Positions 28,854 through 38,088 of a stretch of DNA of 44,701 nucleotides are shown here, piece by piece (the stretch's first letter is position 1; each line of letters starts with the position of its first letter). Source of the stretch: Chrysochromulina tobinii. Lineage: Eukaryota; Haptophyta; Prymnesiales; Chrysochromulinaceae. The translations under genes and the position numbers were made by a program. The DNA is taken from the NCBI GenBank assembly GCA_001275005.1, contig JWZX01003188.1, positions 1 through 44,701 on the forward strand, given 5' to 3'. A model generated the notes under the pieces. That model had not been told where the DNA came from, ran no database searches, and saw only the letters and a list, made by a program, of their open reading frames with translations.

Positions 28854-30140
28854 TCAAAATGCGATCAGGTCGAGCTGCTTTTGCATCGACATCGACAGCC
28901 CCAGCTGCGCCCAGTGCGGCGGCGCGATGCTGGCGACAAAGCCGCGAGGCAGCGGCGTGGTCAACTGCGCCGACGCGGGCCGTGGCGCACCTGCGCGACT
29001 GCCCGTTCCCAGAGCCGTTGTTGGCTGTGCCGCACTCTGTGGCCGAGCCGGCTTTGTCGCGGGCTCTGCGTGCCAGCGTGGGGGCTGGGCGGCCACTCTC
29101 GGCTGCGGCGCGTAGTAGCCACCATAGAGCATATGCGGCGGCGGCGGCATGGTCGGCGGCGCGCAGCTCGGCGGCCAGGCCATCGAGAGCCGAGCGTTGC
29201 GCTTCGCCGCCGGGAAAGCCGACGGCGGCGCGGCGGGCGCGGAGCGATGACTGGGCACCGGCGCCGTCGCTGGCCGCTTCGGAGGAGATATGACTGCAGA
29301 GGGTTCCATGCGACGCGGGGTTCGATGGTAGTGCAGCGGTGGCGCGCGCAGGGTCGGCGCTCGACTCGGCGCTCGACGGCCTTGCAGCGGCTCTGGCAGT
29401 GGCGGCTCGGCTGGAGGCGCTCGGGGCGAGGCAGACGCGGCGGCGGGCACGGCGGCGGGCACGGCGGAAGGCACGGCGGCAGTCGCTGGTGCGATGGGGT
29501 CGCTGTGGCTACGCTTCGCTCGGCGCGCACGCTCGCCCAGGCCGCCACGCCGGAGCAGCACGTCGAGAAGGCGCAGCTCGACGCGGTGCGGTGACGGCGC
29601 GATGCATCCAAAGAGGCGTGAGACCTCGCCTGAGTCGAAGACGAGGTTGAGCAGCTGCAGGCCGGCGAGGAACTCTCGCGGCCCGATCTGCTCGGATCCC
29701 CAGCAGCGGAAGAGCGGCTCGATATGCTCCCACTGGACCGTCAGCGCGCGGCACGTGAGCACCAGCTCGGCATCCCCTAGCGCACTGCGCAGCGCTGCCA
29801 AGTCTTGCCGCTCCTGCTCAAGCCGCGCTGCCTCGATGGCAGCCTCGATGGCAGCATCCGCCTGTTGTGCCTCGCTCACCAGGCCCGCCTCGAGTTTGAG
29901 CCGACGTGCGACTCTCTCGGCCTCGATACGGAGTCGCTCGGCCTCACGGCGCTCTTTTTCTGCTTTCTCTGCCGCTGCCGCCTCCCGATCGGCCTTCTGC
30001 GCGAGCAGTACGAGCCTCTTCTCGATCTTTATGCGCGCAACTTCTTCATCATCCAGCTTGGCCTCCAACACTAGGCGCTCCTCGATGACTAGCCGTGCTG
30101 CCTCCTGCTTCGGGTCGACCTTCGCCTTCTTGGGCGCCAT
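28854..30140 (-). CDS. Coiled-coil protein with Pro/Ala-rich C-terminal half
   Basis: 428 aa from Met 30140 (MAPKKAKVDPKQE); Met 30185 would add 15 residues. Residues ~5-135 are a long charged helix rich in E/K/R/A (RLVIEERLVLEAKLDDEE, AAAAEKAEKERREAE), a likely coiled coil. A short folded-looking segment follows (~145-215: L-T-V-Q-W-E-H-I-E-P-L-F-R, FLAGLQLLNLVFDSGEV, RRGGLGERA), with an EF-hand-like helical rhythm but no Ca2+ loop. The rest is Pro/Ala-rich with RPATAP, RPQSA and RPASA motifs, a pattern seen in microtubule- and cilium-associated protist proteins. Function unknown. A cytoskeletal role is a guess. Confidence 0.7.
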   Translation of the reverse strand: MAPKKAKVDPKQEAARLVIEERLVLEAKLDDEEVARIKIEKRLVLLAQKADREAAAAEKAEKERREAERLRIEAERVARRLKLEAGLVSEAQQADAAIEAAIEAARLEQERQDLAALRSALGDAELVLTCRALTVQWEHIEPLFRCWGSEQIGPREFLAGLQLLNLVFDSGEVSRLFGCIAPSPHRVELRLLDVLLRRGGLGERARRAKRSHSDPIAPATAAVPSAVPAAVPAAASASPRAPPAEPPLPEPLQGRRAPSRAPTLRAPPLHYHRTPRRMEPSAVISPPKRPATAPVPSHRSAPAAPPSAFPAAKRNARLSMAWPPSCAPPTMPPPPHMLYGGYYAPQPRVAAQPPRWHAEPATKPARPQSAAQPTTALGTGSRAGAPRPASAQLTTPLPRGFVASIAPPHWAQLGLSMSMQKQLDLIAF

Positions 30141-30406
30141 GCTGGCCCCAACTAAGCGCTCAAGCCCTGGGCTACCAGAGCCCAACTGCTCTGCATCTGC
30201 ATTGACCTTTTAGGGTAAGTCTCGGAACTTCGCCAGGACGGCGCTCCGAAGACTCTCCAAAGAAGGCGTGCGAGCGAGAGCCCGACACGATCCATCTCCT
30301 CTCGCAACAACAACTCCTGGGCGAAGTTTGTGACTCACGCTGACGTGGCTTCGACGCCCGCAAAGTGCCCCGAGAGGGCTTGCAACTCGAGGAGTGCACA
30401 CGGAAG

Positions 30407-30562
30407 ATGCGGAGCATACTCCTTACCCTCGTCGACGCAGCGGCGTGGATCCTGCTGCCGATCGCGCTGGCGCTGCTCGTGGGCACCACCGCCGGACGGC
30501 CAGGCCGACCTGAAAAGGATGATATGATGCCGCATGGCGAGATGATGAAGTGGATGCAGTGA
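30407..30562 (+). CDS. Possible 51-aa single-pass membrane microprotein
   Basis: An ATG ORF with one clear hydrophobic segment (about residues 4-24: ILLTLVDAAAWILLPIALAL), a short basic GRPGRP turn and an acidic/Met-rich tail ending MMKWMQ. The size and layout fit small integral membrane proteins of ER or mitochondria. There is no family match I can name, and it sits alone between two minus-strand genes. It may be chance. Confidence 0.3.
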   Translation: MRSILLTLVDAAAWILLPIALALLVGTTAGRPGRPEKDDMMPHGEMMKWMQ

Positions 30563-30925
30563 GGTTGTTTGGCGAGCGTCGAGCTGTGGGACGCCCTTGT
30601 TGACGGTGATGCTCATGAGGTAGCACGGAGGCACTTTGGCGCTGGGCGACACGGTATTGGGTGAGTGCCAAGGCATTTAGCGTAAATAGACGTAACGGAA
30701 ACGGTGTGCCACACCTCGCGCCTCGACCGGTCCGCTCTTGATAGCGTGTTCGTTCCTTTGAGAATCCTCCGCTCCTCTCAATTGTCACACCTGCCATCCT
30801 CTACATCCTCGGGCTCACTAATGCCCGTACCTCGAGGGACTACTACGCGACGCTAAACGCAATATATATAAGAGGTGCAGGTGGGGCGGTTGGCCGGGGG
30901 CGCGCGCCTGCACTCAGTCAGAGAG
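30563..30925. other. Intergenic region with a TATA-like element
   Basis: Contains AATATATATAAGAGG at 30861-30875 on the plus strand, a good TATA box by sequence, but the nearest gene downstream runs in the opposite direction. No coding sequence is seen. Confidence 0.35.
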
Positions 30926-32167
30926 TCAGTCAGTCTGTAAGTCAGCACTCGAAACGCGAGAGAGCAACGAGGCAGCGTGGGCATTGGCAGGCGCGAGCTC
31001 CAAAGCAGTCGCCAGCGCGCGTCGTATGAATTGCGCACCCATGCTCAGATCCTGATGTAGCGCCCCGGTGTCGCCTAGCTCCAGCTCGAGCAGCGCTTGG
31101 GCAAGGCCGACCTGGGCACTCTCCGTGTACCCATTCGCCCCAAGTAGGATCGCCTCCTCGAAGCCGCGCGCCGCTGCCGCGAGCAAATCGGCTCGGTAGG
31201 CCGAGCATGCATCCCGTGGGATCCGCAACGCCGACGCGAGGAAGCGTGCGGCCCGTTGCGTGCTGTAGTGCCAGTGCGGCAGGAAGGTGGCTGAAAAGAT
31301 CCACATGACGAGGATGTAACGCACGCCACGTGTGATGGGCGCGCCGCCATGCCGAAGCGTCGCAGGGTGGAGGATCAGGTGCCCCGTCTCACGCCTGAGG
31401 ACACCGGCGTCGTGCCCGGCGGCCTCGCTACCGCACAATGCCTCGAGGTACGTCCCACCTCCCGCGTAGGCTTCGAGTCCATTCAGTGGAATGATGGCCG
31501 TTACGAGAGGGCCGTCACGGTGCACGCCGAGGCACGTCTGCCCCGCCGACGCGTTGTATTTGACCACGCTCGCGGCCGAGCAGCGCAGGGACCGTGCCGA
31601 GAGCGCAGTACAACGAGGGAAGGCCGCGAGGACGGCAGGATAGATGGTGCACTTGAGCTGCTCGTCGAGCCATCGAGCGCTGCAAGGCATCTCACCGACG
31701 GGCCGAAAGACGGAGGCATTCTGCGCATAGCTGGCGAGCGGCTGTGCCCCACGCCACGCACGATTAGTCTCTGCCTCCCGTATGATGGCTTCGCAGTCCG
31801 CTGCCGTGAAGAGTGGCTCACAAGAGACATGGGCAAGGTCGCCTTGACCAAAGGGATGAGGCGCAGCACAGTCAACAGCGGGCGCAGGGGTGCTGCCAAA
31901 ACGAAACGACTCCCACGCTGGCGGTGTAGCAGCCCACTCAGAAGAAGAGTCACCATCGAAGTAGAAGAACGCCTTTTCGCTGCGGGAGCACTCCTCTCGA
32001 TGGAAAGCCTCATTCTCACTTCGCGCCTCATCTAGCGAGCGACGAACGCAGGCCTGCGGAGGCGCGCCACCGCGTACTCGTTTAATGCACGAGGCAGGGC
32101 GAGACGGTGCGTATAATGCACGAGACAGGGCGAGGGCATGGGCCGAGACGAGGAGGAGCACGAGCAT
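30926..32167 (-). CDS. Secreted 2-oxoglutarate/Fe(II) oxygenase (prolyl-4-hydroxylase-like)
   Basis: 413 aa, one exon. A hydrophobic N-terminus (MLVLLLVSAHALALS) is a good signal peptide. The double-stranded beta-helix core has the iron ligands His216 and Asp218 (GVHRDGP) and the distal His273 (LRHGGAPI), with Arg283 (GVRYILVMW) as the 2-oxoglutarate anchor. GGGTYLEAL before the distal His fits the usual G-G-x-T/L pattern. Such enzymes hydroxylate proline or other side chains in the ER or secretory route. The C-terminal ~120 residues are helical and Ala-rich (ANGYTESAQVGLAQALLEL, RRALATALELAPANAHA), resembling a TPR-like pair. The protein substrate is unknown. Confidence 0.85.
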   Translation of the reverse strand: MLVLLLVSAHALALSRALYAPSRPASCIKRVRGGAPPQACVRRSLDEARSENEAFHREECSRSEKAFFYFDGDSSSEWAATPPAWESFRFGSTPAPAVDCAAPHPFGQGDLAHVSCEPLFTAADCEAIIREAETNRAWRGAQPLASYAQNASVFRPVGEMPCSARWLDEQLKCTIYPAVLAAFPRCTALSARSLRCSAASVVKYNASAGQTCLGVHRDGPLVTAIIPLNGLEAYAGGGTYLEALCGSEAAGHDAGVLRRETGHLILHPATLRHGGAPITRGVRYILVMWIFSATFLPHWHYSTQRAARFLASALRIPRDACSAYRADLLAAAARGFEEAILLGANGYTESAQVGLAQALLELELGDTGALHQDLSMGAQFIRRALATALELAPANAHAASLLSRVSSADLQTD

Positions 32168-32616
32168 TCAGTGTTAACGAGCATTCACAAGCACAACGCT
32201 CAAAGAAAACTCCCCTTCACGTTCACACTCTAGGGGAAACCAAAATGGCCGCCCGCGGTTCCTGATCGACAAAGGGCTGCGAGCGGTGCGGTCAAGGCGG
32301 CACCATCACAAAAATACGAGGCCGACCGAGCCCCTTGAAACGACTCCAAAACAGGGGTCGCGGTCGGTTGCTTCGGTGTTCTTCGCGCTCTTCGGTTCGT
32401 CACCGTCGATTTCAGAGAGAGACGAAAAACGATGTTGTGTGTATCGGCCAAAGGGGCCCGGTCCCCATTCAGGTCATTTTTTCCAGCTGGGAAACCTGAC
32501 CTCTAAGAACCGACCCGTGTGTTCAACTCCATCGCTCTCGGTCGTCTCAGGAGTCAGAGAAGCGGAGCACAAACCTCTCAAGTCGACTCGCTCTACAATG
32601 ATCACGGTCTCAAACA
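32168..32616. other. Intergenic region, no gene seen
   Basis: Upstream of the oxygenase and downstream of the PILS-like gene. No ORF with recognisable features on either strand. Confidence 0.35.
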
Positions 32617-34005
32617 TCAGGTGAGAAAGAGCAGAAGCCCGACCGAGGCAAAGAGCGAGACGGTGACTATGGCGAGCACGTACTGGTAAAACATGAGCAT
32701 TGCAACCTCGCGATGGCCCGTGCCCTGCATCGTCGCTATCATGCTGATGTTCATCGCCGTCGGCGAGGCGCCCACAATCACCATGGTTAGTGGCAAGAGC
32801 CCGTCGATCCCGCGAGTGAGCACTCCGGCATAAGTGCAGGCGTAGATGAGGCAGATGTTGAGCACCGGGACGAGCACGAGCTTCGCGAGGAGCGTGGCGA
32901 CCACTGCGGCGCGCGGCATGTCGCCCACGCTCCCGCCGTTACCACCGCCTTTCGATAGCGTCGCGCCGAGTACGAAGATGATCAGCGGAATGCCACCCGT
33001 CCCCAGCAGCTCGAGACTGTCGATCAGCCAGCGCATCGGCGCCGCTTCCTCGACGAACACGTAGCGCAACGGCGTGCACCCCACCAAGATGCCCATCAAA
33101 CTCGCCGCCGCCGGCCGATTGATGGCGTTGCGCACCGCCAGCATGCCATGAATGAATGGCGAGGCTCGTATACGACCCCACAGCGTCGACGGCGTCCTTG
33201 GCGGCCGCGCAGCAGACTGGACCTCCTCGGCGTCCATGGCCGCCTCGAGCTTCGCACCTACAGATGGATCTTCTTCGCTGGGTTGCATCGCACCGTGTTC
33301 GACCGTCGTCAAGCGCGAATGCTTCGGCGCGCGCCACACGATTTTTGGCCGCCGGCCGCGCCCAACGCCCTCATCGGGCGGCGGCTGGTCCGATCGAGTC
33401 GAGCTCTCGAGGATGATGCCGCTCTGGGAGCCGTCCTCGTGCGGGCGGGCGAAAGGCCCGCCATGCCGCAGCATCGGCCCTGCGAGCGACCACATTGTCA
33501 CGGACTGCGCCACGTTGCATAGAAAGAGGAAGCTCGCGCCGCGCACCTGCGCCTCGGCCGCTTGCTGACCAAAGAGGCCAGAAATCAACGACTCGAGAAG
33601 CGGAAGCGGCATGCCAACCACGTTGCTAAAGGTGACCATCGTCACCATCGTCGGCCACATGGCTCGCGGCGCCGCCGAAAGCCTCGTCGCTGCTACGCCA
33701 GACAGGTAGCCGATGCTCATAAAGGCGAGGGTGAGCAGCGGCACCACCCATAATTGCATCACGAGATCCGCGGTCAACCCCATGGAGCACCGCGTGAAGA
33801 TGAACAAGGGGATGAGCAAGTTGGTATTCACGACGGCAAGGTCCTTGAGGACGCTATCCGGGTTCTTGATCTTTTTCTGGTGCTCAAGCTGCCGGAAGAC
33901 CCATGCCGACAAACCACCGGAAACAACCAGCTTTGAGACAGAGATGGCCACGACTCGGAAGATGTCGCCCACGTCTGCCGTCGGCATGCTGTGGATGGAC
34001 TTCAC
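32617..34005 (-). CDS. PIN-LIKES / auxin efflux carrier family membrane transporter
   Basis: 462 aa, one exon. About ten hydrophobic segments in two groups of five, separated by a hydrophilic loop at ~190-285, as in the AEC/PILS family. Family-typical stretches are NTNLLIPLFIFTR in the first half (crossover region), TFSNVVGMPLPLLESL, LLGTGGIPLIIFVLGATLSKG, and in the second half VIVGASPTAMNISMIA with MLMFYQYVLAIVTVSLF near the end. Plant PILS proteins sit in the ER and control intracellular auxin; algal members are of unknown substrate. The N-terminus (DIFRVVAISVSKLVVSGGLSAWV) starts directly with the first segment, so the start at 34005 is credible. Confidence 0.9.
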   Translation of the reverse strand: MKSIHSMPTADVGDIFRVVAISVSKLVVSGGLSAWVFRQLEHQKKIKNPDSVLKDLAVVNTNLLIPLFIFTRCSMGLTADLVMQLWVVPLLTLAFMSIGYLSGVAATRLSAAPRAMWPTMVTMVTFSNVVGMPLPLLESLISGLFGQQAAEAQVRGASFLFLCNVAQSVTMWSLAGPMLRHGGPFARPHEDGSQSGIILESSTRSDQPPPDEGVGRGRRPKIVWRAPKHSRLTTVEHGAMQPSEEDPSVGAKLEAAMDAEEVQSAARPPRTPSTLWGRIRASPFIHGMLAVRNAINRPAAASLMGILVGCTPLRYVFVEEAAPMRWLIDSLELLGTGGIPLIIFVLGATLSKGGGNGGSVGDMPRAAVVATLLAKLVLVPVLNICLIYACTYAGVLTRGIDGLLPLTMVIVGASPTAMNISMIATMQGTGHREVAMLMFYQYVLAIVTVSLFASVGLLLFLT

Positions 34006-34729
34006 ACATAGATCGCGGTGATTCGGACTGAATCTTCAATCTCCAGCTGTGAGCTTAGACAAAACCTCCCAAAACGGGCTGGCTCCGCTTCGCACCCCCG
34101 CGCCTTCAGCAGGTTTCCTGCTCATCTCGCATGTTCTCGTCAAACTCAAAGCTCTCTCACAATTTGTTAAGTGTTTTTAAGTGTGCAATACAGGGTGCAA
34201 TACTTGGTGCAATAATGTACTTCAACATTTTGATGTATCCTTGATCGGATCCGTGGCGCCTAAGTGGCGCCGTGTCGGTGGCGCTTGACGTGTGATCCAC
34301 GGCCACATGTCGTCCGTGGTTCAGTCGCGTGGTGCGATGACCACGGTCCACGCCGGGCCCGTCGGTACGTCTCGGTAATACATATACGCCTTCTCATTCG
34401 TCATTGAGCGATAAACAGATATCGCGCAATATCGACGATTCGACGTAAAAAGTTACCTAACCGGTCGACGACACGAACGCGCGCACCACAGGGAACCCGC
34501 CCCGGCCCCCGCTCACGCGGATCCGGTCACATCGACACACGCGCTAGCATTTCCTTTCTCTATTCAGTATTGTACCTCTTGAGCTCAATGGATGCGATGG
34601 CCCATAATTTACTACCGCGTACCGGCGGGACGTCGTCTGCTGCGCGTTCCGCCGATCTGTTGTATAAATCATCATCATGTCACGTTTAAATTATCCGCCT
34701 CCTGTGGACTCGCCCCAGGCTCTCCACTC
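34006..34729. other. Intergenic region with a 12-nt tandem repeat
   Basis: GTGCAATA recurs at 34183, 34195 and 34207 (12-nt period), following TTAAGTGTTTTTAAGTG. No coding sequence is supported in the remainder. This stretch must hold the upstream region of the PILS-like gene. Confidence 0.45.
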
Positions 34730-35875
34730 TCACGCCCAGTTGCCGGGTGGGCCGAGCGAGTTGGGGGCGCGGTTTGCGATGGACCGAATTCGCACAGCCG
34801 GCTGGGCCGATCGTGGGCGCTGGTAGTGTGGGTCCATGCTCACCTGATGGGCGAGCGAGGGCAACCATGGGTTCTGGCCACCCTGCTCGTTCTCTCCAGC
34901 ATCCTCGTGCAAGGTGATCTCTTGCTCCTTTTTGAAGAGGCCGTCGGAAAATTCCTGATAGCTGAGCGACTCGGATTGGTCCTTGTTGTAGCGCTCGAAG
35001 AGACCGCGAAGCACCTCGTAGGGCACGCCTCCCTTGCTGCGCGAATCGGGGGAGGCCATGGTCAGACCAAAGCGCTCCATGGCCAACCTAAACTCACGGA
35101 ACTCGACCTCCCCTGAGCCATCCGCGTCAAACTGCTTGAAGGCGTTCCTGAGCGCGCGTTCTACGTTGACGCCTTGTGACTTCTGGTAGATATTCTTCAC
35201 CAGTATGTCTTCGAGCATATTCATATCCCCCTCGGAGACGTAATTGATCGCCGGCATCACGTTGCCCTGCTTGTCCTTGGTCTTGAGGCGCGACCAACTC
35301 GACTCGAACATCGTGCCAAATAGGTCATCTTCGTCGATGCTCGACGAGATGTCCTCGTAATAATCGATCCACTCTTCGAGCGTGACGGTGCCGTCAAAGT
35401 TGCCGCCCTTGCCCTCGAAGCCTGCGATGAATTCCTTGAGCACTTCTGCCTCCGTCTTGGTACCCTCCTTGACGCGAGGGTCCTGCCCAGCGTTAAAGAA
35501 GGGCTGGATGTCCTCCACCGTCAGGCTGCCGCTGTTGTCACCTGCTGCATCGAGGGTCCTGAAGGCCTTGACGACCAGATTACGGCGCGGTTGGTTCATC
35601 TTGCCTCGCACAGTTTTGATGAACTCATCGAAGCTCACTAAACCATTGCCGTTCTTGTCGAAGAATCTGAACAGGGACATCATTTCGGCCGGGGATAGGG
35701 TGAGCTTGCACAGTCGAAAGCACTTTGCGAGCTCTTCCTCGTTGAGCTGCCCGCTTCCATCTCCGTCACAGATTTTGAAGTTGCGCATAAGGCCTCGGAT
35801 GCCATCGGCGCCACGCTTCTTCAGCACCGTCCTAATCTGTTCCAGCACCCGCTCTGCATAGGCATGGAACGACAT
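34730..35875 (-). CDS. Multi-EF-hand calcium-binding protein (calcyphosine-like)
   Basis: 381 aa from Met 35875 (MSFHAYAERVLEQI); the frame is open 89 codons further upstream but that part is not family-like. EF loops are DGDGSGQLNEEE, DKNGNGLVSFDE, a longer degenerate loop around DAAGDNSGSLTVED, FDGTVTLEEW (partial), DADGSGEVEFRE and NKDQSESLSYQE. The first two and the fifth have complete Asp/Asn and Glu ligands. The order and spacing resemble calcyphosine and flagellar Ca2+-binding proteins. The C-terminus is hydrophilic with a QRPRSAQP motif of the kind found in axonemal proteins. A role in Ca2+ signalling, possibly in flagella, is inferred. Divergent from the methyltransferase-like gene. 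Confidence 0.85.
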   Translation of the reverse strand: MSFHAYAERVLEQIRTVLKKRGADGIRGLMRNFKICDGDGSGQLNEEELAKCFRLCKLTLSPAEMMSLFRFFDKNGNGLVSFDEFIKTVRGKMNQPRRNLVVKAFRTLDAAGDNSGSLTVEDIQPFFNAGQDPRVKEGTKTEAEVLKEFIAGFEGKGGNFDGTVTLEEWIDYYEDISSSIDEDDLFGTMFESSWSRLKTKDKQGNVMPAINYVSEGDMNMLEDILVKNIYQKSQGVNVERALRNAFKQFDADGSGEVEFREFRLAMERFGLTMASPDSRSKGGVPYEVLRGLFERYNKDQSESLSYQEFSDGLFKKEQEITLHEDAGENEQGGQNPWLPSLAHQVSMDPHYQRPRSAQPAVRIRSIANRAPNSLGPPGNWA

Positions 35876-36342
35876 GGCGGACGTGGACTGGGGCCGACTT
35901 TCGCCTTGACGAGCGATGGAATTTCGCCGGGGCCTGGTGTGGATGAGCGCGGCCCCTCGACGCGAGGCGTGCTTATCGTTCGTGTTTGGGGGGATGCGTT
36001 CGGACGAAAACCACACTTTAGCGCCAAGTGGCAAGCCGCAGTTCATCCCGAAACCCACATATGTTTCCTGCTCCGGTAAAAAAGACACCGGGGGGAGCCC
36101 TTGTGGGAGCCAGCAGCCGGGACATGGGACACACTCAGTCACTCACACACTCACGGCGACACGGGACACACGGGCGCTCCACACGGGCACACGGATCACA
36201 CAGACAAACCTCACTCAACCATCCCAACGCACCAACGCACCCGCACGACGACCGAAAAATGTACGGCGAAACCACACGTTCCGTCGGTAACGAGAAACTT
36301 GCGCGGACGCACACGCGCGCCGCGGGCCGCGCGCGGTCGCCA
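35876..36342. other. Divergent upstream region (EF-hand / methyltransferase-like)
   Basis: 467 bases holding two promoters by position. CA-rich and ACACGG-rich repeats lie at 36128-36215 (CACACTCAGTCACTCACACACT, shown here only in general form). Frames are open across it on both strands but without recognisable protein features. Confidence 0.35.
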
Positions 36343-37362
36343 ATGTTGCGTCGATTCGGCCGCCTGTGCCTGGCGCTCTTACGCATGGCAAGCGTGCTTG
36401 CGCTGGACACCGGCACGCACAATGCACGGTCTGAACGTTTGCACGCTGTCGTCACTGCATGGCTCAGGGAAACTCCCACTGATGTTATTCAGGACGGCGG
36501 CATCAAGCTTGTGCCAAAGCTCGAGCCTGCTGAGACCGCGGTGATGAGCTTCTTGCGACCCCCGCAGCCGCCCTCGTATCACCCACACACGGGATGCATC
36601 GCCGGCCAAACAATCTGCTACCCATCTCCCAATCTGATGAAGAGCTTCATCCAATTCAACCCTGGCCCATTGGTTGTTGAGTATGGTTCGTTCATGGGCG
36701 AGGCCACACAGGCGCTCGCCCAAGCCGTGGCGGATGCGCAAACGACATGGGGTACCTTACCTACAAAGGTGCTGGCCATAGACAGCTTCGACAGCACCAC
36801 TGGTTATCAGGGCGTCTTCATGAACCCATGGACTTGGGTGGCGCCTCCAGCAGTGCGTGTGGCAGCCGCCAGCGCGCCGCCGCATCCGACACCATACTAC
36901 CAGTTCCTGGTGAACATGGGCGTCACAGATGCTACAAAGGAGCGCGTCGTGCCATTCCCACTGCTGGCGCCGGACGCGCTGACCAGGGCACGCCTCCTCG
37001 GCACCGCCAACCCAGCCGCACGTCCACGGCTCATTTACGTCAACCCAGTGGGAGCGTCCCTCAAGCATGACTTGCCGGTGCTGTGGCGGCTGCTTGCCTG
37101 CGGTGGCACAATGGCGGGCGCGGGCTATCACCTACCCGATGTTCAGCCGGAGGTGGATGCTTTTGCGGCGAGCAAAGCGGGTGCTCTGCTCGAGGCGTTT
37201 GTCGTCCATGCTCCAGGAGCCGGAAAGTACGAGAAGCTCGAGCATGAGTTTAGCCACGAAGGGTTGATCGCGAACCGCAAGTCGAATGTCTCCTTCTGGC
37301 GTTTCCGAGCCAAGCCGTGCGTTGGCGAAACGGGCACCTCGGCCGCCGGGTCGTCGAAGTGA
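36343..37362 (+). CDS. Secreted SAM-methyltransferase-like protein
   Basis: 339 aa from Met 36343, chosen because the next ~20 residues (MLRRFGRLCLALLRMASVLAL) form a signal peptide or anchor; the frame is open upstream to 36028. A Rossmann-type motif I is seen at about residue 108 (LVVEYGSFMGEATQALA), followed ~25 residues later by VLAIDSFDSTTGYQG, an acidic strand end as in class I methyltransferases of the Methyltransf_24 type. A later strand RPRLIYVNPVGASLKHDLPVLWRLLACGG corresponds to motif IV and the following helix (given here in parts: LIYVNPVGAS, LPVLWRLLACGG). In this region the usual D is replaced by N-P, so activity is uncertain. Algal genomes carry many such secreted members; the substrate is unknown. 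Confidence 0.65.
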   Translation: MLRRFGRLCLALLRMASVLALDTGTHNARSERLHAVVTAWLRETPTDVIQDGGIKLVPKLEPAETAVMSFLRPPQPPSYHPHTGCIAGQTICYPSPNLMKSFIQFNPGPLVVEYGSFMGEATQALAQAVADAQTTWGTLPTKVLAIDSFDSTTGYQGVFMNPWTWVAPPAVRVAAASAPPHPTPYYQFLVNMGVTDATKERVVPFPLLAPDALTRARLLGTANPAARPRLIYVNPVGASLKHDLPVLWRLLACGGTMAGAGYHLPDVQPEVDAFAASKAGALLEAFVVHAPGAGKYEKLEHEFSHEGLIANRKSNVSFWRFRAKPCVGETGTSAAGSSK

Positions 37363-37576
37363 GGCTGCCGGGGAGGCACCGTCGCACCGAGCAGCGGCAC
37401 GCTGGCCCACGCTGCATCCCTGCCAGATCGATGAGCGTGCAGCACATTGCAGCATCGCTGAACAGCTTCTCGCCTTCGCTGGCCCGCGAAGAAGATTTAG
37501 ATGATCTCCCGCTCATTCACATCATGCCAAACAAGTTCACACCGTCCTTATCAGCAGAAAATTCATACCCGCACAC

Positions 37577-38088
37577 ATGTTCCGCCTCGCGACCGCCGCT
37601 TTGAGCCTCATTCCGGCTATGCAGCCTCTTCGCGCCGGAGTTGCGATGCCCGCCCGCGCACTTGCCTCCCGTGCCGCCGAGAAGACAGGCCCTATTTTCG
37701 ACGTGGTATTCTGCGCCAACTGAGACGGTGGAATGCAGGAGCGCGATGCGGCTTCGAGGTTCATCAAGGATGTGTTCCCGGATGCTGAGGTGCGCGCCAA
37801 GCAGGTCGACGAGCGCCCGGTTCAGGTCAAGATCTCGTGTGATGGCGAAGAGATTATCACCGTGCCGCAGCGAGTATGCAGCTTAAGACTCGAACCAGCG
37901 TAGCTGTTGGCTCCGAAAGAAAGCGAGCCTCCCTGAGAGAGCCACGCGAGCGGTACCGCAGCCAGTGCCGCTCGAAAACATGCCGAACCCTACTGTCCTC
38001 ATGCACGCAGGACCTCTTTGGCAAGTACGGCTGGCCAGCGGAGAAGGCCATCAAGGCGGCCCTTAGAAAGCTGAAGGAGGCCAATTGA
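37577..38088 (+). CDS. SelW-like selenoprotein (Rdx family) with in-frame UGA
   Basis: Two exons, 37577-37873 and 38011-38088, give 124 aa including Sec49 encoded by TGA at 37721-37723. The redox motif C46-A-N-U49 follows a hydrophobic strand (IFDVVF) and precedes a helix (RDAASRFIKDVF), the CxxU layout of SelW/SelT/SelH. It continues with PVQVKISCDGEEIITV and, across the intron, DLFGKYGWPAEKAIKAALRKL, the G-W-P turn and final helix typical of Rdx proteins. The intron (137 nt) is GTATGC...CACGCAG in phase 0. The first ~37 residues (MFRLATAALS, MPARALASRAAEK) look like a mitochondrial or plastid presequence. The coding frame stays open for 48 codons before and 50 after the TGA, interrupted only by the intron. 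A candidate SECIS lies 72 nt after the stop. It is a probable thioredoxin-fold oxidoreductase. Confidence 0.8.

Noticed and set aside
30861-30870. TATATATAAG as promoter of a plus-strand gene
   Set aside because: No plus-strand coding sequence follows and the region downstream is a minus-strand gene. It is kept only as a note in the intergenic entry.
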